This document shows, one piece after another, positions 52,606-60,674 of a stretch of DNA of 64,000 nucleotides. This DNA comes from JAYPWI01 sp038135065 (lineage in GTDB: Bacteria > Actinomycetota > Acidimicrobiia > Acidimicrobiales > Poriferisodalaceae). The notes beneath the pieces were generated by a model that was not told where the DNA came from, ran no database searches, and worked only from the letters and a program-made list of their open reading frames with translations. The stretch's first letter is position 1. The number at the start of each line of letters is the position of its first letter. The stretch is from assembly GCA_038135065.1 (NCBI GenBank), contig JAYPWI010000009.1, forward strand, positions 39,546 to 103,545, written 5' to 3'. The position numbers and the translations under genes are program-made.

Positions 52606-53796
52606 TCACCCACCGTCGATGGCCACCCCGTAGCTGTCGTAGCCGTAGAGCCACCCGGTGGGGCTGGCCGCGGTTCCCACCGTTTGGGCGGCCCGCAGGG
52701 CCTGGTTACGCCGCCACACGTCACGCCACTCCGAGAGGTGGAAGGTCCGTTCGCCGCGCCGGGCCATCTCCTGCACCTTGGCGGTGTGGGGTCGGCGCAC
52801 CGCCTCGTAGGCCTCGAGGGCCGCCGCCGGCTCGTCGGACCATCGTTCGAGGCAGCGGGTCAACACGGCACCGTCCTCGATCGACTGGCACGCTCCCTGC
52901 GCCAGGTACGGCAGCATGGCGTGTGCGGCATCGCCGAGGAGGGTCATCCTGCCCTTCGTCCAGCGGGGCAGCGGGTCCCGGTCGTGGATGGCCCATTTCA
53001 GCGGGCGCTCGATGGCCGCGGCGACTGCTTGCACCGGGGCGTGGAAGTCGGCGAAGTCACGGCGCAGATCGAGGGGGTCTCCCTCGGCCGTCCAATCCTC
53101 GGTGGCCCACCCTTCCTCGGCGGGCACGATGCCCACGAAGTTGTACAGATCGCCACCGGACACGTAGTACGACACCACCGACCGCCCGGGCCCGTAGTAG
53201 GCCTCGCACACCCGAGGCAGCTCCCACTGCCGTAATCGCTCAGCGGGAACCAGCCCTCGCCAGCACACATAGCCCGAGAAGCGCGACGGTTGCGGACCGA
53301 AGAGATGTTCCCGCACCCGCGAGTGAATCCCATCAGCCCCCACGACGACATCACCCTCGATCACCTCACCACTGGCCAGGGTGACCCGACACCCGTCACC
53401 GAGGTCCTCGAAGGCCTCCACCGCCGTCCCCAATCGCAGCACACCGGCCGGAAGGGCGCCGGCCAGCACATTGACGAGGTCGGCCCGATGAACGTGGAGG
53501 TAGGGGAAGCCGTACTCGTCGCGCACCGAGGGGCCCAGGGTGGTGGTGTGCAGGACCCGGCCGCGCTTGTGGGACCGCACCAGGATGGCGTCGGGGGCCA
53601 CGGCCCGCCCTAGGAGTTCCTCGAGCACGCCGACCCGATCGAGCACCCGCGCCGCATTCGGCCCGATCTGGATCCCGGCGCCGACCGGGCTCAGGGCCCG
53701 GGCCTGCTCGACCACCACGGCGTCGATGCCCCGTTCGGCCAGGGACAGGGTGGCAGCGAGCCCACCAATGCCACCTCCGACCACGATCACCCTCAT
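52606..53796 (-). CDS. FAD-dependent monooxygenase (salicylate hydroxylase-like)
   Basis: A 396-residue group A flavin hydroxylase. Dinucleotide-binding GGGIGGLAATLSLAERG near residue 7, the DG motif GADGIHSRVRE, and the GD motif GRMTLLGDAAHAMLPYLAQG are all present; QSIEDGAVL follows. Such enzymes hydroxylate aromatic acids using NAD(P)H. The start at ATG 53796 (MRVIVVGG) follows the ligase stop by 31 bp; GGAGTGG upstream. The context with a ligase and CoA enzymes suggests an aromatic or phenolic acid route. Confidence 0.92.
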   Translation of the reverse strand: MRVIVVGGGIGGLAATLSLAERGIDAVVVEQARALSPVGAGIQIGPNAARVLDRVGVLEELLGRAVAPDAILVRSHKRGRVLHTTTLGPSVRDEYGFPYLHVHRADLVNVLAGALPAGVLRLGTAVEAFEDLGDGCRVTLASGEVIEGDVVVGADGIHSRVREHLFGPQPSRFSGYVCWRGLVPAERLRQWELPRVCEAYYGPGRSVVSYYVSGGDLYNFVGIVPAEEGWATEDWTAEGDPLDLRRDFADFHAPVQAVAAAIERPLKWAIHDRDPLPRWTKGRMTLLGDAAHAMLPYLAQGACQSIEDGAVLTRCLERWSDEPAAALEAYEAVRRPHTAKVQEMARRGERTFHLSEWRDVWRRNQALRAAQTVGTAASPTGWLYGYDSYGVAIDGG

Positions 53797-53827
53797 GCCG
53801 GCCACTCCTTCGACCCCCGTCCGTACC

Positions 53828-55429
53828 TCATGTCGGGTCGACCTCCGGTGCCCGCCAGCGGTCGCGCAGCACCTCCTTGGTGACCTTGCCCGTCGCATTG
53901 CGGGGCAGGGCCTCGACGAGCTCCAACCGTTCGGGGAGCTTGTAGCTGGCGACCCGGTGGGCCCGCAGGTGGGTGACCAGGTCGTCGAGCGAGGGCTGAT
54001 CGGCACCGTTCACCACCACGTACACCCCGACCCGTTCCCCGAGATGAGGGTCCGGGTAGCCCACGACCGCGCTCTCCAGCACGGCGGGGTGGTCGCTCAG
54101 GAGCCCCTCGACCTCGGCCGCTGACACGTTCATACCGCCCCGGATGACGATGTCCTTGGCCCGGTCCACGAACCGGAGCAGTCGAGGCTCGTTGTTGTCG
54201 GCCACCCACTCGAAGAGGTCGCCGGTCCGGTAGAAGCCCTGGTCGTCGAACTCGGCGCCGTCAGAGGACAGGTAGCCGTCGAAGACGGTGGCCCCGCGGA
54301 AACGCAGCTCCCCGGGTCGGTCAGGTTCCTCGATGTCGACCCCGCTGTCGAGATCGACGAGCCGGGTTTCCACGCCCTCCCGATCGGGCCGGGGGAAGTA
54401 GCGGGCCCGCAGGCGCGGATCGGCCACGGTGGTCGCCGTCGACAGCAGCGCCGCCCCCTCGTTGGAGCCGAAAACGTTGACGATCTCGATGCCCCGGTCC
54501 TGCCACCCGGCCACCATGTCGGGGTCCAGTGGCGCCGCACCCGAAGAGATGGCCCGCACTGCGCCGAGGTCGATGCCCTCGAGGATTGCCGGTTCGGCCA
54601 GCAGGCGGCTGAGCAGGGCCGGTGGGGCGACGGTGTAGGTGATCTGCTCCTGGTGCATCTGGGTCAGGAACACCCCGAGGTCGAGGGGGTGATGCAGGTG
54701 CAGGGCGGCCCCCGTCATGACCCACGGCACCAGCATCCCGCCGATGCCTGCCATGTTGACCACCGGAAAGGGACACAGGAGGCGATCATCGGGGCCGAGG
54801 CCCAGCTGGCTGACCTGGAAGGCACCCGATGCCAGCCACATCCGGTGCCGTCGGGGTACCCCCTTCGGGGTGCCCGTGGTACCCGACGTCCAGCAGACGG
54901 TGGCCACATCATCGGGTCGGGCGAGGTGGACCGTGGCGGGGGAACGCCCACTGTCGAAGTCGAGACGATGCGGGGCATCGGCCGGTTCGACCCCGACGAT
55001 GCGCACCGGGTGACCGGCCGCTGCGCTCGCCTGAGCGATCTCCTCATCGGCGTCCGGCCGGTCGGGACGAGGGCCGGTGACCATCACCGTCACCTCGGCG
55101 GCCGAGAACCCGAATCCCAACTCGTGGGCACGGTGTTGGACTGGGAAGGGCACTGCCACGGCGCCCAACCGCAAGCAGGCCAGGATGGTGAGCGGCAATT
55201 CGACCACGTTGGGCAGCTGGATCCCCACCCGGTTGCCCGGACCGACGCCGGCATCGGCCAGGTCGGCCCCGATTGCATCGACGGCGGCGTCGACGGCGGC
55301 CCACGTCAGTCGCCGGGGCTCACCCCACATCACCGCAGCCCGGTTCGGCGGATCGACCAGCGCCTCGTTGGTCGGCCGTGCGAGCACTGCGGCGGCGAGC
55401 GCCCCGTTGATCGTGTCGCTGTCTGTCAT
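53828..55429 (-). CDS. Acyl-CoA synthetase (AMP-binding)
   Basis: A 533-residue adenylate-forming ligase. CWTSGTTGTPKGVPRRH (A3), NVFGSNEGAAL (A5), DGYLSSDGAEF, FRFVD-type hinge KDIVIRGGMNVSAAEVE (A8) and NATGKVTKEVL (A10 Lys) are all seen. GGAGGGG lies five bases before ATG 55429. It differs from the other two ligases here in the A5 motif (SNEG), suggesting a different acid. First gene in the run with the FAD monooxygenase and the HMGL protein. Confidence 0.92.
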   Translation of the reverse strand: MTDSDTINGALAAAVLARPTNEALVDPPNRAAVMWGEPRRLTWAAVDAAVDAIGADLADAGVGPGNRVGIQLPNVVELPLTILACLRLGAVAVPFPVQHRAHELGFGFSAAEVTVMVTGPRPDRPDADEEIAQASAAAGHPVRIVGVEPADAPHRLDFDSGRSPATVHLARPDDVATVCWTSGTTGTPKGVPRRHRMWLASGAFQVSQLGLGPDDRLLCPFPVVNMAGIGGMLVPWVMTGAALHLHHPLDLGVFLTQMHQEQITYTVAPPALLSRLLAEPAILEGIDLGAVRAISSGAAPLDPDMVAGWQDRGIEIVNVFGSNEGAALLSTATTVADPRLRARYFPRPDREGVETRLVDLDSGVDIEEPDRPGELRFRGATVFDGYLSSDGAEFDDQGFYRTGDLFEWVADNNEPRLLRFVDRAKDIVIRGGMNVSAAEVEGLLSDHPAVLESAVVGYPDPHLGERVGVYVVVNGADQPSLDDLVTHLRAHRVASYKLPERLELVEALPRNATGKVTKEVLRDRWRAPEVDPT

Positions 55430-55476
55430 GTCCCCTCCGCCGTTCAGTCTGGCCGCTCGGTCGAGCAGCATCACCC

Positions 55477-56112
55477 TCAGCCCACCGGCCGTACGAGCCG
55501 GACTCGGGCCTCCTCCACCGCAGACCGGCGGTGACAACCCTCGAGGTGATCGTTGACGATGCCCGCCGCCTGCATGAGGGCGTAGCAGGTCGTCGGTCCG
55601 ACGAACCTCCATCCCAGCCGCTTGAGCCCCTTGCTCATCGCTGTCGACGCCGGGGTGGTCGACATGGCCGTCAAGGCGGCCCGGTCGACCGGGTCCGGAC
55701 GGGCCGAGGCGTCGGGCTCGAAGCTCCAGAAGAAGGCGGCCAACGAACCGTGGGTCTCGATGGTCCGGCGGGCGGCCGCAGCGTTGTTGATCGTCGCCTC
55801 GATCTTCCCCCGGTGCCGGATGATGCCCGCATCGTCGAGCAACCGCTCGACGTCTGCGGCACCGAAGTCGGCCACCGTGTCGATGTCGAAGTGGGCGAAC
55901 GCAGCCCGGAAGTTCTCCCGCTTTCGCAGAATGGTCAACCACGACAAGCCGGACTGGAAGCCTTCCAGGCACATCTTCTCGAAGAGCCAGCGATCATCGG
56001 TCGTCGGTACACCCCATTCGGTGTCGTGGTAGGCCGCGTAGTCGTCGTGGCCCTCACCCCACCAGCAGGCACGCCGGCCGTCGGGGCGGGACAACAGCCC
56101 ATCGACCGTCAT
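55477..56112 (-). CDS. tag: DNA-3-methyladenine glycosylase I
   Basis: A 211-residue Tag-family DNA repair enzyme. CWWGEGHDDYAAYHDTEWGVP contains the first zinc ligand Cys and the catalytic Glu in EWG; FEKMCLEGFQSGLSWLTIL is the base-binding helix; the terminal GCHRR and VNDHLEGC give the remaining zinc His/Cys ligands. The ATG at 56112 overlaps the stop of the MetE-like gene by 4 bp (ATGA). It is a house repair gene; the operon link is probably positional only. Confidence 0.93.
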   Translation of the reverse strand: MTVDGLLSRPDGRRACWWGEGHDDYAAYHDTEWGVPTTDDRWLFEKMCLEGFQSGLSWLTILRKRENFRAAFAHFDIDTVADFGAADVERLLDDAGIIRHRGKIEATINNAAAARRTIETHGSLAAFFWSFEPDASARPDPVDRAALTAMSTTPASTAMSKGLKRLGWRFVGPTTCYALMQAAGIVNDHLEGCHRRSAVEEARVRLVRPVG

Positions 56113-57296
56113 CGACCACCGAGCTCGGCTGCAGCGAGCCGGGCACCCTCGGCCAGGCTCTCCAACTTGGCCCACTGGATGGTGGGATGGACCCGCCGGG
56201 CGAACGGCCCCTGAGCGAACCCGCAGTCAGTACTGGCCACCACCCGCTCGGGACCGACCAGCTGGCCGAGACGGACCAGTCGCTCGGCCACCAGCTCGGG
56301 GTGCTCGACGACATTCGTGGAGTGGCTGACGCACCCTGGCATGAGCACCCGCCCATCGGGCAGCTCGACGTCCTGCCAGACCTTCCATTCGTGAGCATGG
56401 CGGGGGTTGGCCATCTCGAAGAGGTACCCGCCCACGTCGATGTCGAGCACCAGGTCCACGATGTCGCGCAGCGGAACATCGTTGGTGTGGGGACCGTTCC
56501 AGCTGCCCCAGCACACGTGGTAGCGAATGCGACTCCGGTCCAGGCCCTCGATGGCGTGGTTGATGGACGCCACCCGGACCTCGGCCCACCGTCGGAAGTC
56601 GGCCAGGGTGCCCGGTGGCACCATCACGTCGTACATCGACGCCATGTACGCATCGTCGATCTGCAGGGTGAGGCCGGCATCGAGGATGGCCCGGTACTCC
56701 TCCCGCAGCGCCTCGGCGATGGCAAAGAGACACTCCTCCTCGTTGTCGTAGTACTCGTCGACCCGGGCGGGAACCACACTCGACGGCGCCACGACGGGAA
56801 GAAATCCACCCACCACGTCCACCCCGTCGAGGGCTCTGGTCAGGCGATCGACGTCCCCAGCCACTGCGGCATGGCCGGTGTAGGTGACCGGACCGGTGAC
56901 CACCCAGTCGCCCACGGGCAGCGACCCTGCCCCCATCCCGGCCACGCCCAGCCTCCCCTCGTACTCCTCGTAGAAGGCTGCGAAATCGCGGCGATCCTTG
57001 CCCCCGATGGCCCTGGCTGCGCTGGCCTTGTCGGCCGGGCGGAACTCGAACCCGCCAAGCCGCTCCAGGACGTACTGGGACCAGCTGAGGTCCTTGCCGA
57101 ACTCGCCGTCGCTCACCACGTCGATTCCTGCCTCGGCCTGCCGGGCCACCACCGCCGCCACCTCCACGTCGAGGATTGCGTCGAGCTGAGCCTGATCAAC
57201 AGCTGCACCGTCATGCTTGGCCCGCAGTACGGACGTGATGCTGTCGGGCCGAACCAGGCTGCCCACATGGGTGACGGGGATGTGCAGGGACGTCAT
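56109..57296 (-). CDS. Cobalamin-independent methionine synthase-like protein
   Basis: A 395-residue MetE C-terminal-domain barrel without the N-terminal half. THVGSLVRPDSI opens the barrel, DGEFGKDLSW and QIDDAYMASMYD are substrate residues, and the zinc set is HVCWG...STDCGFAQG (His, Cys, Cys). Single-domain members include methyl- and epoxyalkane-CoM transferases as well as methionine synthase-like proteins, so the reaction is not settled. Starts at ATG 57296; divergent from the SnoaL-like gene. Confidence 0.88.
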   Translation of the reverse strand: MTSLHIPVTHVGSLVRPDSITSVLRAKHDGAAVDQAQLDAILDVEVAAVVARQAEAGIDVVSDGEFGKDLSWSQYVLERLGGFEFRPADKASAARAIGGKDRRDFAAFYEEYEGRLGVAGMGAGSLPVGDWVVTGPVTYTGHAAVAGDVDRLTRALDGVDVVGGFLPVVAPSSVVPARVDEYYDNEEECLFAIAEALREEYRAILDAGLTLQIDDAYMASMYDVMVPPGTLADFRRWAEVRVASINHAIEGLDRSRIRYHVCWGSWNGPHTNDVPLRDIVDLVLDIDVGGYLFEMANPRHAHEWKVWQDVELPDGRVLMPGCVSHSTNVVEHPELVAERLVRLGQLVGPERVVASTDCGFAQGPFARRVHPTIQWAKLESLAEGARLAAAELGGR

Positions 57297-57387
57297 GGCC
57301 TGGACCCTACCCCTGTCACCACCACCGCCTCCGGCGACATCATCGCCGCCGCCCATGGAACACTCGGGACCAACGAGGGAGGACGAC

Positions 57388-57837
57388 ATGGCCGACGAGC
57401 ATCTGCAACGCCTGCTCGACGAACGGGAGATCGAACGACTGGTGGCCACGTATTGCCACCTCGTGGACTTCGGTGATGCACCGGGCATTGCCGACCTGTT
57501 CACCACCGACGGGCAGTGGCTGTCCGAGGAGGTACAGATGATCGGGCAGGAGGCGATCCGGGCTGGGTTCACCCGTCGGCAGTCGGTGACCCGCCGTCAG
57601 TCCCGTCACGTCTGCGCCAACCTGGTGGTCGACGTCGAGGGCGCCACGGCCCGGGGCCTGTGCTACCTGATCAACTATCGCCACGATTCGCCCACCGGAG
57701 TCGCAGAGCAACCTGCACCGGCCGACCTACCGAAGTACGTGGGGGAATACCGGGACCGCTTCGAGCGGACACCGGAGGGGTGGCGCTTCTCAGAGCGCCG
57801 ATTCGACCTGGCCTTCCTCCGGCCCACTTCCCGCTGA
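57388..57837 (+). CDS. SnoaL-like nuclear transport factor 2 fold protein
   Basis: A 149-residue NTF2-fold protein: REIERLVATYCHLVDFGDAPGIADLF, a helix-strand start typical of SnoaL_4-type members, then VVDVEGATARGLCYLIN and RTPEGWRFSERRF. Such proteins act as small hydratases, isomerases or dehydratases, or bind ligands. GAGGGAGGACGAC precedes ATG 57388. Its last 48 bp overlap the converging DUF6356 gene. Confidence 0.87.
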   Translation: MADEHLQRLLDEREIERLVATYCHLVDFGDAPGIADLFTTDGQWLSEEVQMIGQEAIRAGFTRRQSVTRRQSRHVCANLVVDVEGATARGLCYLINYRHDSPTGVAEQPAPADLPKYVGEYRDRFERTPEGWRFSERRFDLAFLRPTSR

Positions 57838-58053
57838 GCGTTCGCCTCGGGCACCCTCGTGGAGCTCGGCCCACATCGCGTCGATGGCCCCGCTGGCCGT
57901 GCGCTGGTGACACCACGGCGCCACCGCGTGGATTGCTGCCGCAGCGCCGGCTGCGACGAGACGTACGGCGAAGCGGAATGCCACCCGCTGGTGTTGCAGG
58001 TACGTCTCGCCCACGGAGGCGGGGTGTTCGGTGAAACGGTCGAGCACTGCCAT
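57790..58053 (-). CDS. DUF6356 family protein
   Basis: An 87-residue protein beginning MAVLDRFTEHPASVGETYLQ at ATG 58053 (GTG 58062 would add three residues), then AFRFAVRLVAAGAAAAIHAV and PWCHQRTASGAIDAMWAEL. This is the DUF6356 pattern: a conserved HPxSVGETY start and one hydrophobic segment. The function is unknown. The C-terminal ~16 residues lie in the overlap with the SnoaL-like gene and are not conserved in character. Confidence 0.8.
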   Translation of the reverse strand: MAVLDRFTEHPASVGETYLQHQRVAFRFAVRLVAAGAAAAIHAVAPWCHQRTASGAIDAMWAELHEGARGERSAGSGPEEGQVESAL

Positions 58054-58131
58054 GCCGATCACGGTAAGGGATCGACCGCGAACGATGGTTGCAAGATTTC
58101 CCTGATCCCCGGCGATGCAGACGCGTTCGTT

Positions 58132-58153
58132 TCACGAAATCAGTGTTTCGTGA
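58132..58153. promoter_or_regulatory. Perfect 8-6-8 inverted repeat upstream of the Lrp gene
   Basis: TCACGAAA (58132-58139), six bases, then TTTCGTGA (58146-58153): a perfect 8-bp dyad centred about 25 bp before the Lrp/AsnC start. It is AT-richer than the surroundings. A likely operator for autoregulation by the Lrp protein or for another regulator; it also lies upstream of the divergent DUF6356 gene. Confidence 0.65.
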
Positions 58154-58167
58154 CATAAGTTCTCAAC

Positions 58168-58635
58168 ATGGACCCGATCGACCGGCAGTTGCTCGCTCTG
58201 CTCCAACACGACGGATCCCTGAGCGCCCGGGAGCTGGGAGAACGGGTGGGGCTCACCCCGGGCCCCGCGTGGCGCCGGGTCCAACAACTCGAACAGCAGG
58301 GGGTGATCGAACGGCGGGTCGCCCTGCTCGATCCTCGACAGGTCGGTATCGGCCTCACCGCCCTGGTCCACATCCGCACCAACCAGCACTCGGCCGAATG
58401 GCTCGCCGCCTTCTCCGACGCCATCGCCGAGCGACCCGAGATCGTGGAAGCCCTGCGCACGAGCGGCGAGACCGATTACCTCCTCAGGGTGGTGGTACCC
58501 GACATCGCTGCCTACGACGCGTTCTACAAGCGGCTGATCGAGCAGGTCGACCTCTACGACGTGCGGACCGACTTCGTGATGGAGGAGCTCAAACACACCA
58601 CCGAGCTGCCCCTCCACTTCACCGTCGAGAGCTGA
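58168..58635 (+). CDS. Lrp/AsnC family transcriptional regulator
   Basis: A 155-residue regulator. The N-terminal winged helix-turn-helix reads DPIDRQLLALLQHDGSLSAR then ELGERVGLTPGPAWRRVQQL; the C-terminal RAM domain has GLTALVHIR, ALRTSGETDYLLRVVVPDI and DLYDVRTDFVMEE. It would bind an amino acid or related ligand and form octamers on DNA. A perfect dyad lies just upstream. It faces the UGSC gene (16 bp between stops), so co-transcription is impossible, though it could regulate that locus. Confidence 0.92.
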   Translation: MDPIDRQLLALLQHDGSLSARELGERVGLTPGPAWRRVQQLEQQGVIERRVALLDPRQVGIGLTALVHIRTNQHSAEWLAAFSDAIAERPEIVEALRTSGETDYLLRVVVPDIAAYDAFYKRLIEQVDLYDVRTDFVMEELKHTTELPLHFTVES

Positions 58636-58650
58636 CGGACCAGCGAGCGG

Positions 58651-59175
58651 TCAGACGGCGCTGCCCGTGAGGAGCGCCACCGCAGTGTCGACCGCAGCTA
58701 CTGCGCGCGCACGCAAACCGTCGGCATCGGCGCTGGCGATCGGGTGCTCGATGACGGCGAAGGGATGGTCTGCCATGCCCTGCACCCGTGCCATCAGCGC
58801 CGCTGCGTCGACGAAGGCAGAGGTCATGACCGACACCGCCGGTACGCCGCCGACCTCGGCGGTGACTGCGTCGTGCAGACTGCACGACGAGCAGCTACCT
58901 CAGTCGCCTACCCCGCTGAGCACTGCGTCCCAGCCCATGGCCTCGGCCATCAGCTCGGCCTCGGCCGGAGCGCTGTAGTTGGCCTTCACTCGGCGAACGA
59001 CCTGCGCCACCCCGTGACGTTCGATCAGCAGCTCGGCCATCAGGTCGAAGAAGGGAACCGTCTTCTCCTTGCCGTTGCTGATCACTCCGATCGTTGCCCC
59101 ACGCACCGTGCCGAGGCGGGGGGCCGGGCCGCGCACTTCCCGGTCCTGTTCATGGCTCGGATCCAGCAGCTCCAT
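58651..59175 (-). CDS. UGSC-family protein, predicted selenoprotein (in-frame UGA)
   Basis: The minus-strand frame from ATG 59175 reads 91 residues to GWDAVLSGVGD, then UGA (58902-58900), then GSCSSCSLHDAV and on without interruption to the stop at 58651: 174 residues. UGA at residue 92 followed by Gly-Ser-Cys is the namesake UGSC motif of this redox family, which has Sec- and Cys-containing members. Conserved surroundings are GVISNGKEKTVPFF near residue 30, HDAVTAEVGGVPAVSVMTSAF, and VIEHPIAS near the end. A perfect 9-bp hairpin follows the UGA. A gene caller would split it into 58900-59175 and 58651-58836. The start overlaps the stop of the upstream gene (TGATG), implying coupled translation. 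The substrate is unknown. Confidence 0.92.
58866..58902 (-). promoter_or_regulatory. Candidate bacterial SECIS of the UGSC gene
   Basis: Nineteen nt after the UGA, a perfect 9-bp stem (58881-58889 with 58869-58877: CGUCGUGCA pairing with UGCACGACG) closes a 3-nt loop GUC at 58878-58880. Beyond a two-base bulge, CUG (58892-58894) pairs with CAG (58866-58868). Loop size, G at its first position and distance from the UGA fit a bacterial SECIS. Confidence 0.82.
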
Positions 59176-60233
59176 CAGGGCACCTCACAGTCGACACATG
59201 CACCCACGGCCACGGTGACCGCCCGGCTCCGGGTCCCCAGCCACGGGGGGATCACTGCCCCGAAGCCCCCGGCGGGTCCACCGGCCGCAACGACGAGCAG
59301 GTCGTCGGGATCCTCGAGCGCCCGATAGGTGCGATCAGCCCGGTCCTTGACGACCGACCCCTTGCCGACGTCGGCCCATGCGCCACGGCGCACCACGGCT
59401 CGTTCGGCCACGCACTCCTGGACATCACGTCGGGTCCATCCTGCAGCAGCGAAATGGCTGCGCAGCTGGGGCGGCACGATGAGGGTGTAGTTGCCGGGCC
59501 AGATCGAATAGTTCAGCTGGTTGGCCCGGATCTCGGCCGCAAACGTCTCGCAGATCTCCCGAGGGTCGGTCGTCCACTCGTTCATCAGCTGTCGCGGGCC
59601 CATGGATGCCACTGCGGTCACCGCCGACACGTGGGGATCGCCCAGGCGAGCTGCGGCGAGCGATTCCCACGGGGAGTTCTCTTCGTCCTCGGCAATGCAG
59701 TAGCTGAACTTGCCCGGATGGCCGAGGGTGGACCGGTCGATCTCGCCTGGTCGCACGTCGAGCAGGTTCATCAGGGCCAACCGGACGGCCCGGCCCACGG
59801 TGGCCGAGGCCCGGTCAGTGTTGCCCAACACGTTGAAGCCGCCCGCCATGCCCAGCTCCCGCCGGATCGGTCCGTTGACCACCAACAGCACCGCGCAGCC
59901 ACCCGTCGAGGCGGTGGCCCCGTGCAGGAGGAATTCTTCCCCCAACATGGCCGTGAAGGCCGTGACCACCAGGGGGAAGTGGGGTGGCGCACACCCGGCC
60001 ATCACTGCATTGACGGCCAGCTTCTCCGCCGTGATGGCCCGTTCCCGGACTGGCTCGATACCCACCAGGTGCTCGGGGGGCAACATGGCCCAATCGAGAC
60101 AAGCCTGCACAGCAGCCGGGGTGGGGGGCACTACCGGCAGACCATCGGTCCACCCCCGGGCATGGAACAGCTCCTGGGCGTCGAAGACGTCCTCAGCTTC
60201 CACCCGCTTGGACTGCAGCTTCACCCGGCCCAC
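59175..60233 (-). CDS. Conserved partner protein of the UGSC selenoprotein
   Basis: A 352-residue soluble protein that I cannot assign to an enzyme class. It begins with a basic segment, then DAQELFHARGWTDGLPVVPP, a motif I associate with genes next to UGSC proteins. Other blocks are NAVMAGCAPPHFPLVV, STGGCAVLLVVNGP, ASATVGRAVRLALMN and HPGKFSYCIAEDEENSPW. The extreme C-terminus is VGACVDCEVP, a CxxC pair. The stop and the UGSC start share one base (TGATG), so the two are translated together and probably form one complex or pathway. GTG or ATG choice upstream is not critical; ATG 60233 used. Confidence 0.8.
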   Translation of the reverse strand: MGRVKLQSKRVEAEDVFDAQELFHARGWTDGLPVVPPTPAAVQACLDWAMLPPEHLVGIEPVRERAITAEKLAVNAVMAGCAPPHFPLVVTAFTAMLGEEFLLHGATASTGGCAVLLVVNGPIRRELGMAGGFNVLGNTDRASATVGRAVRLALMNLLDVRPGEIDRSTLGHPGKFSYCIAEDEENSPWESLAAARLGDPHVSAVTAVASMGPRQLMNEWTTDPREICETFAAEIRANQLNYSIWPGNYTLIVPPQLRSHFAAAGWTRRDVQECVAERAVVRRGAWADVGKGSVVKDRADRTYRALEDPDDLLVVAAGGPAGGFGAVIPPWLGTRSRAVTVAVGACVDCEVP

Positions 60234-60266
60234 GGTAGTCCGAGCGGGGAGACGATTGCCCCTGGG

Positions 60267-60638
60267 TCAGACCTTCATGGCCCGACGGTCGAAGTAATCA
60301 CGCCAGGCACTGACCTGACCGTCCCGCAACTCGAACATGCCCATCACCGGGAGATCGAACGCCGCACCGTCCCCTGTGCGCGGGGTGAAGTGCTCCAGCC
60401 GCTCAGAGAACACTCGGTCGCCGTCGATCCCCAGATGCAGCACGTCGAAGCTGACGTCGAACCCGGCCTTGAAGGTCGACAGCACCTCGAAGATGGCGTC
60501 GGGCCCCTCGGTCACCGTCCGATCCCACGGCATGTTCTGGTAGCGCACGTCGGCCGTGCATACCTCCCGCCAGTCCTCGAGGGTCATGGTGTCCCATCCC
60601 TCCACGATCCGCCGGACCGCACCGAGACCATCGCTCAT
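60267..60638 (-). CDS. SnoaL/limonene-epoxide hydrolase-like NTF2-fold protein
   Basis: A 123-residue NTF2-fold protein: GAVRRIVEGWDTMTLEDWRE, YQNMPWDRTVTEGPDAI and the final strand GMFELRDGQVSAWRDYFDRR are characteristic of the LimA/EphG type, with the Asp-Arg-Asp catalytic region around WRDYFD. GGAGGCG precedes ATG 60638. The frame is open far upstream as antisense of the next gene; that part is not used. It lies 33 bp upstream of the UGSC partner gene on the same strand, so it may be the first gene of that transcript. Confidence 0.88.
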   Translation of the reverse strand: MSDGLGAVRRIVEGWDTMTLEDWREVCTADVRYQNMPWDRTVTEGPDAIFEVLSTFKAGFDVSFDVLHLGIDGDRVFSERLEHFTPRTGDGAAFDLPVMGMFELRDGQVSAWRDYFDRRAMKV

Positions 60639-60674
60639 CTCATCGCCTCCCCGTTTGGGTGCATCATTACCCAC

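Noticed and set aside
56109..57296. MetE-like gene as a truncated methionine synthase
   Set aside because: Single-domain MetE C-terminal-type proteins are common and the zinc ligands are intact.
59094..60674. Very long plus-strand open frame before the carboxymuconolactone-type gene
   Set aside because: It runs antisense over the UGSC partner gene and is rich in His/Gly/Arg, as expected for a GC-rich shadow frame.
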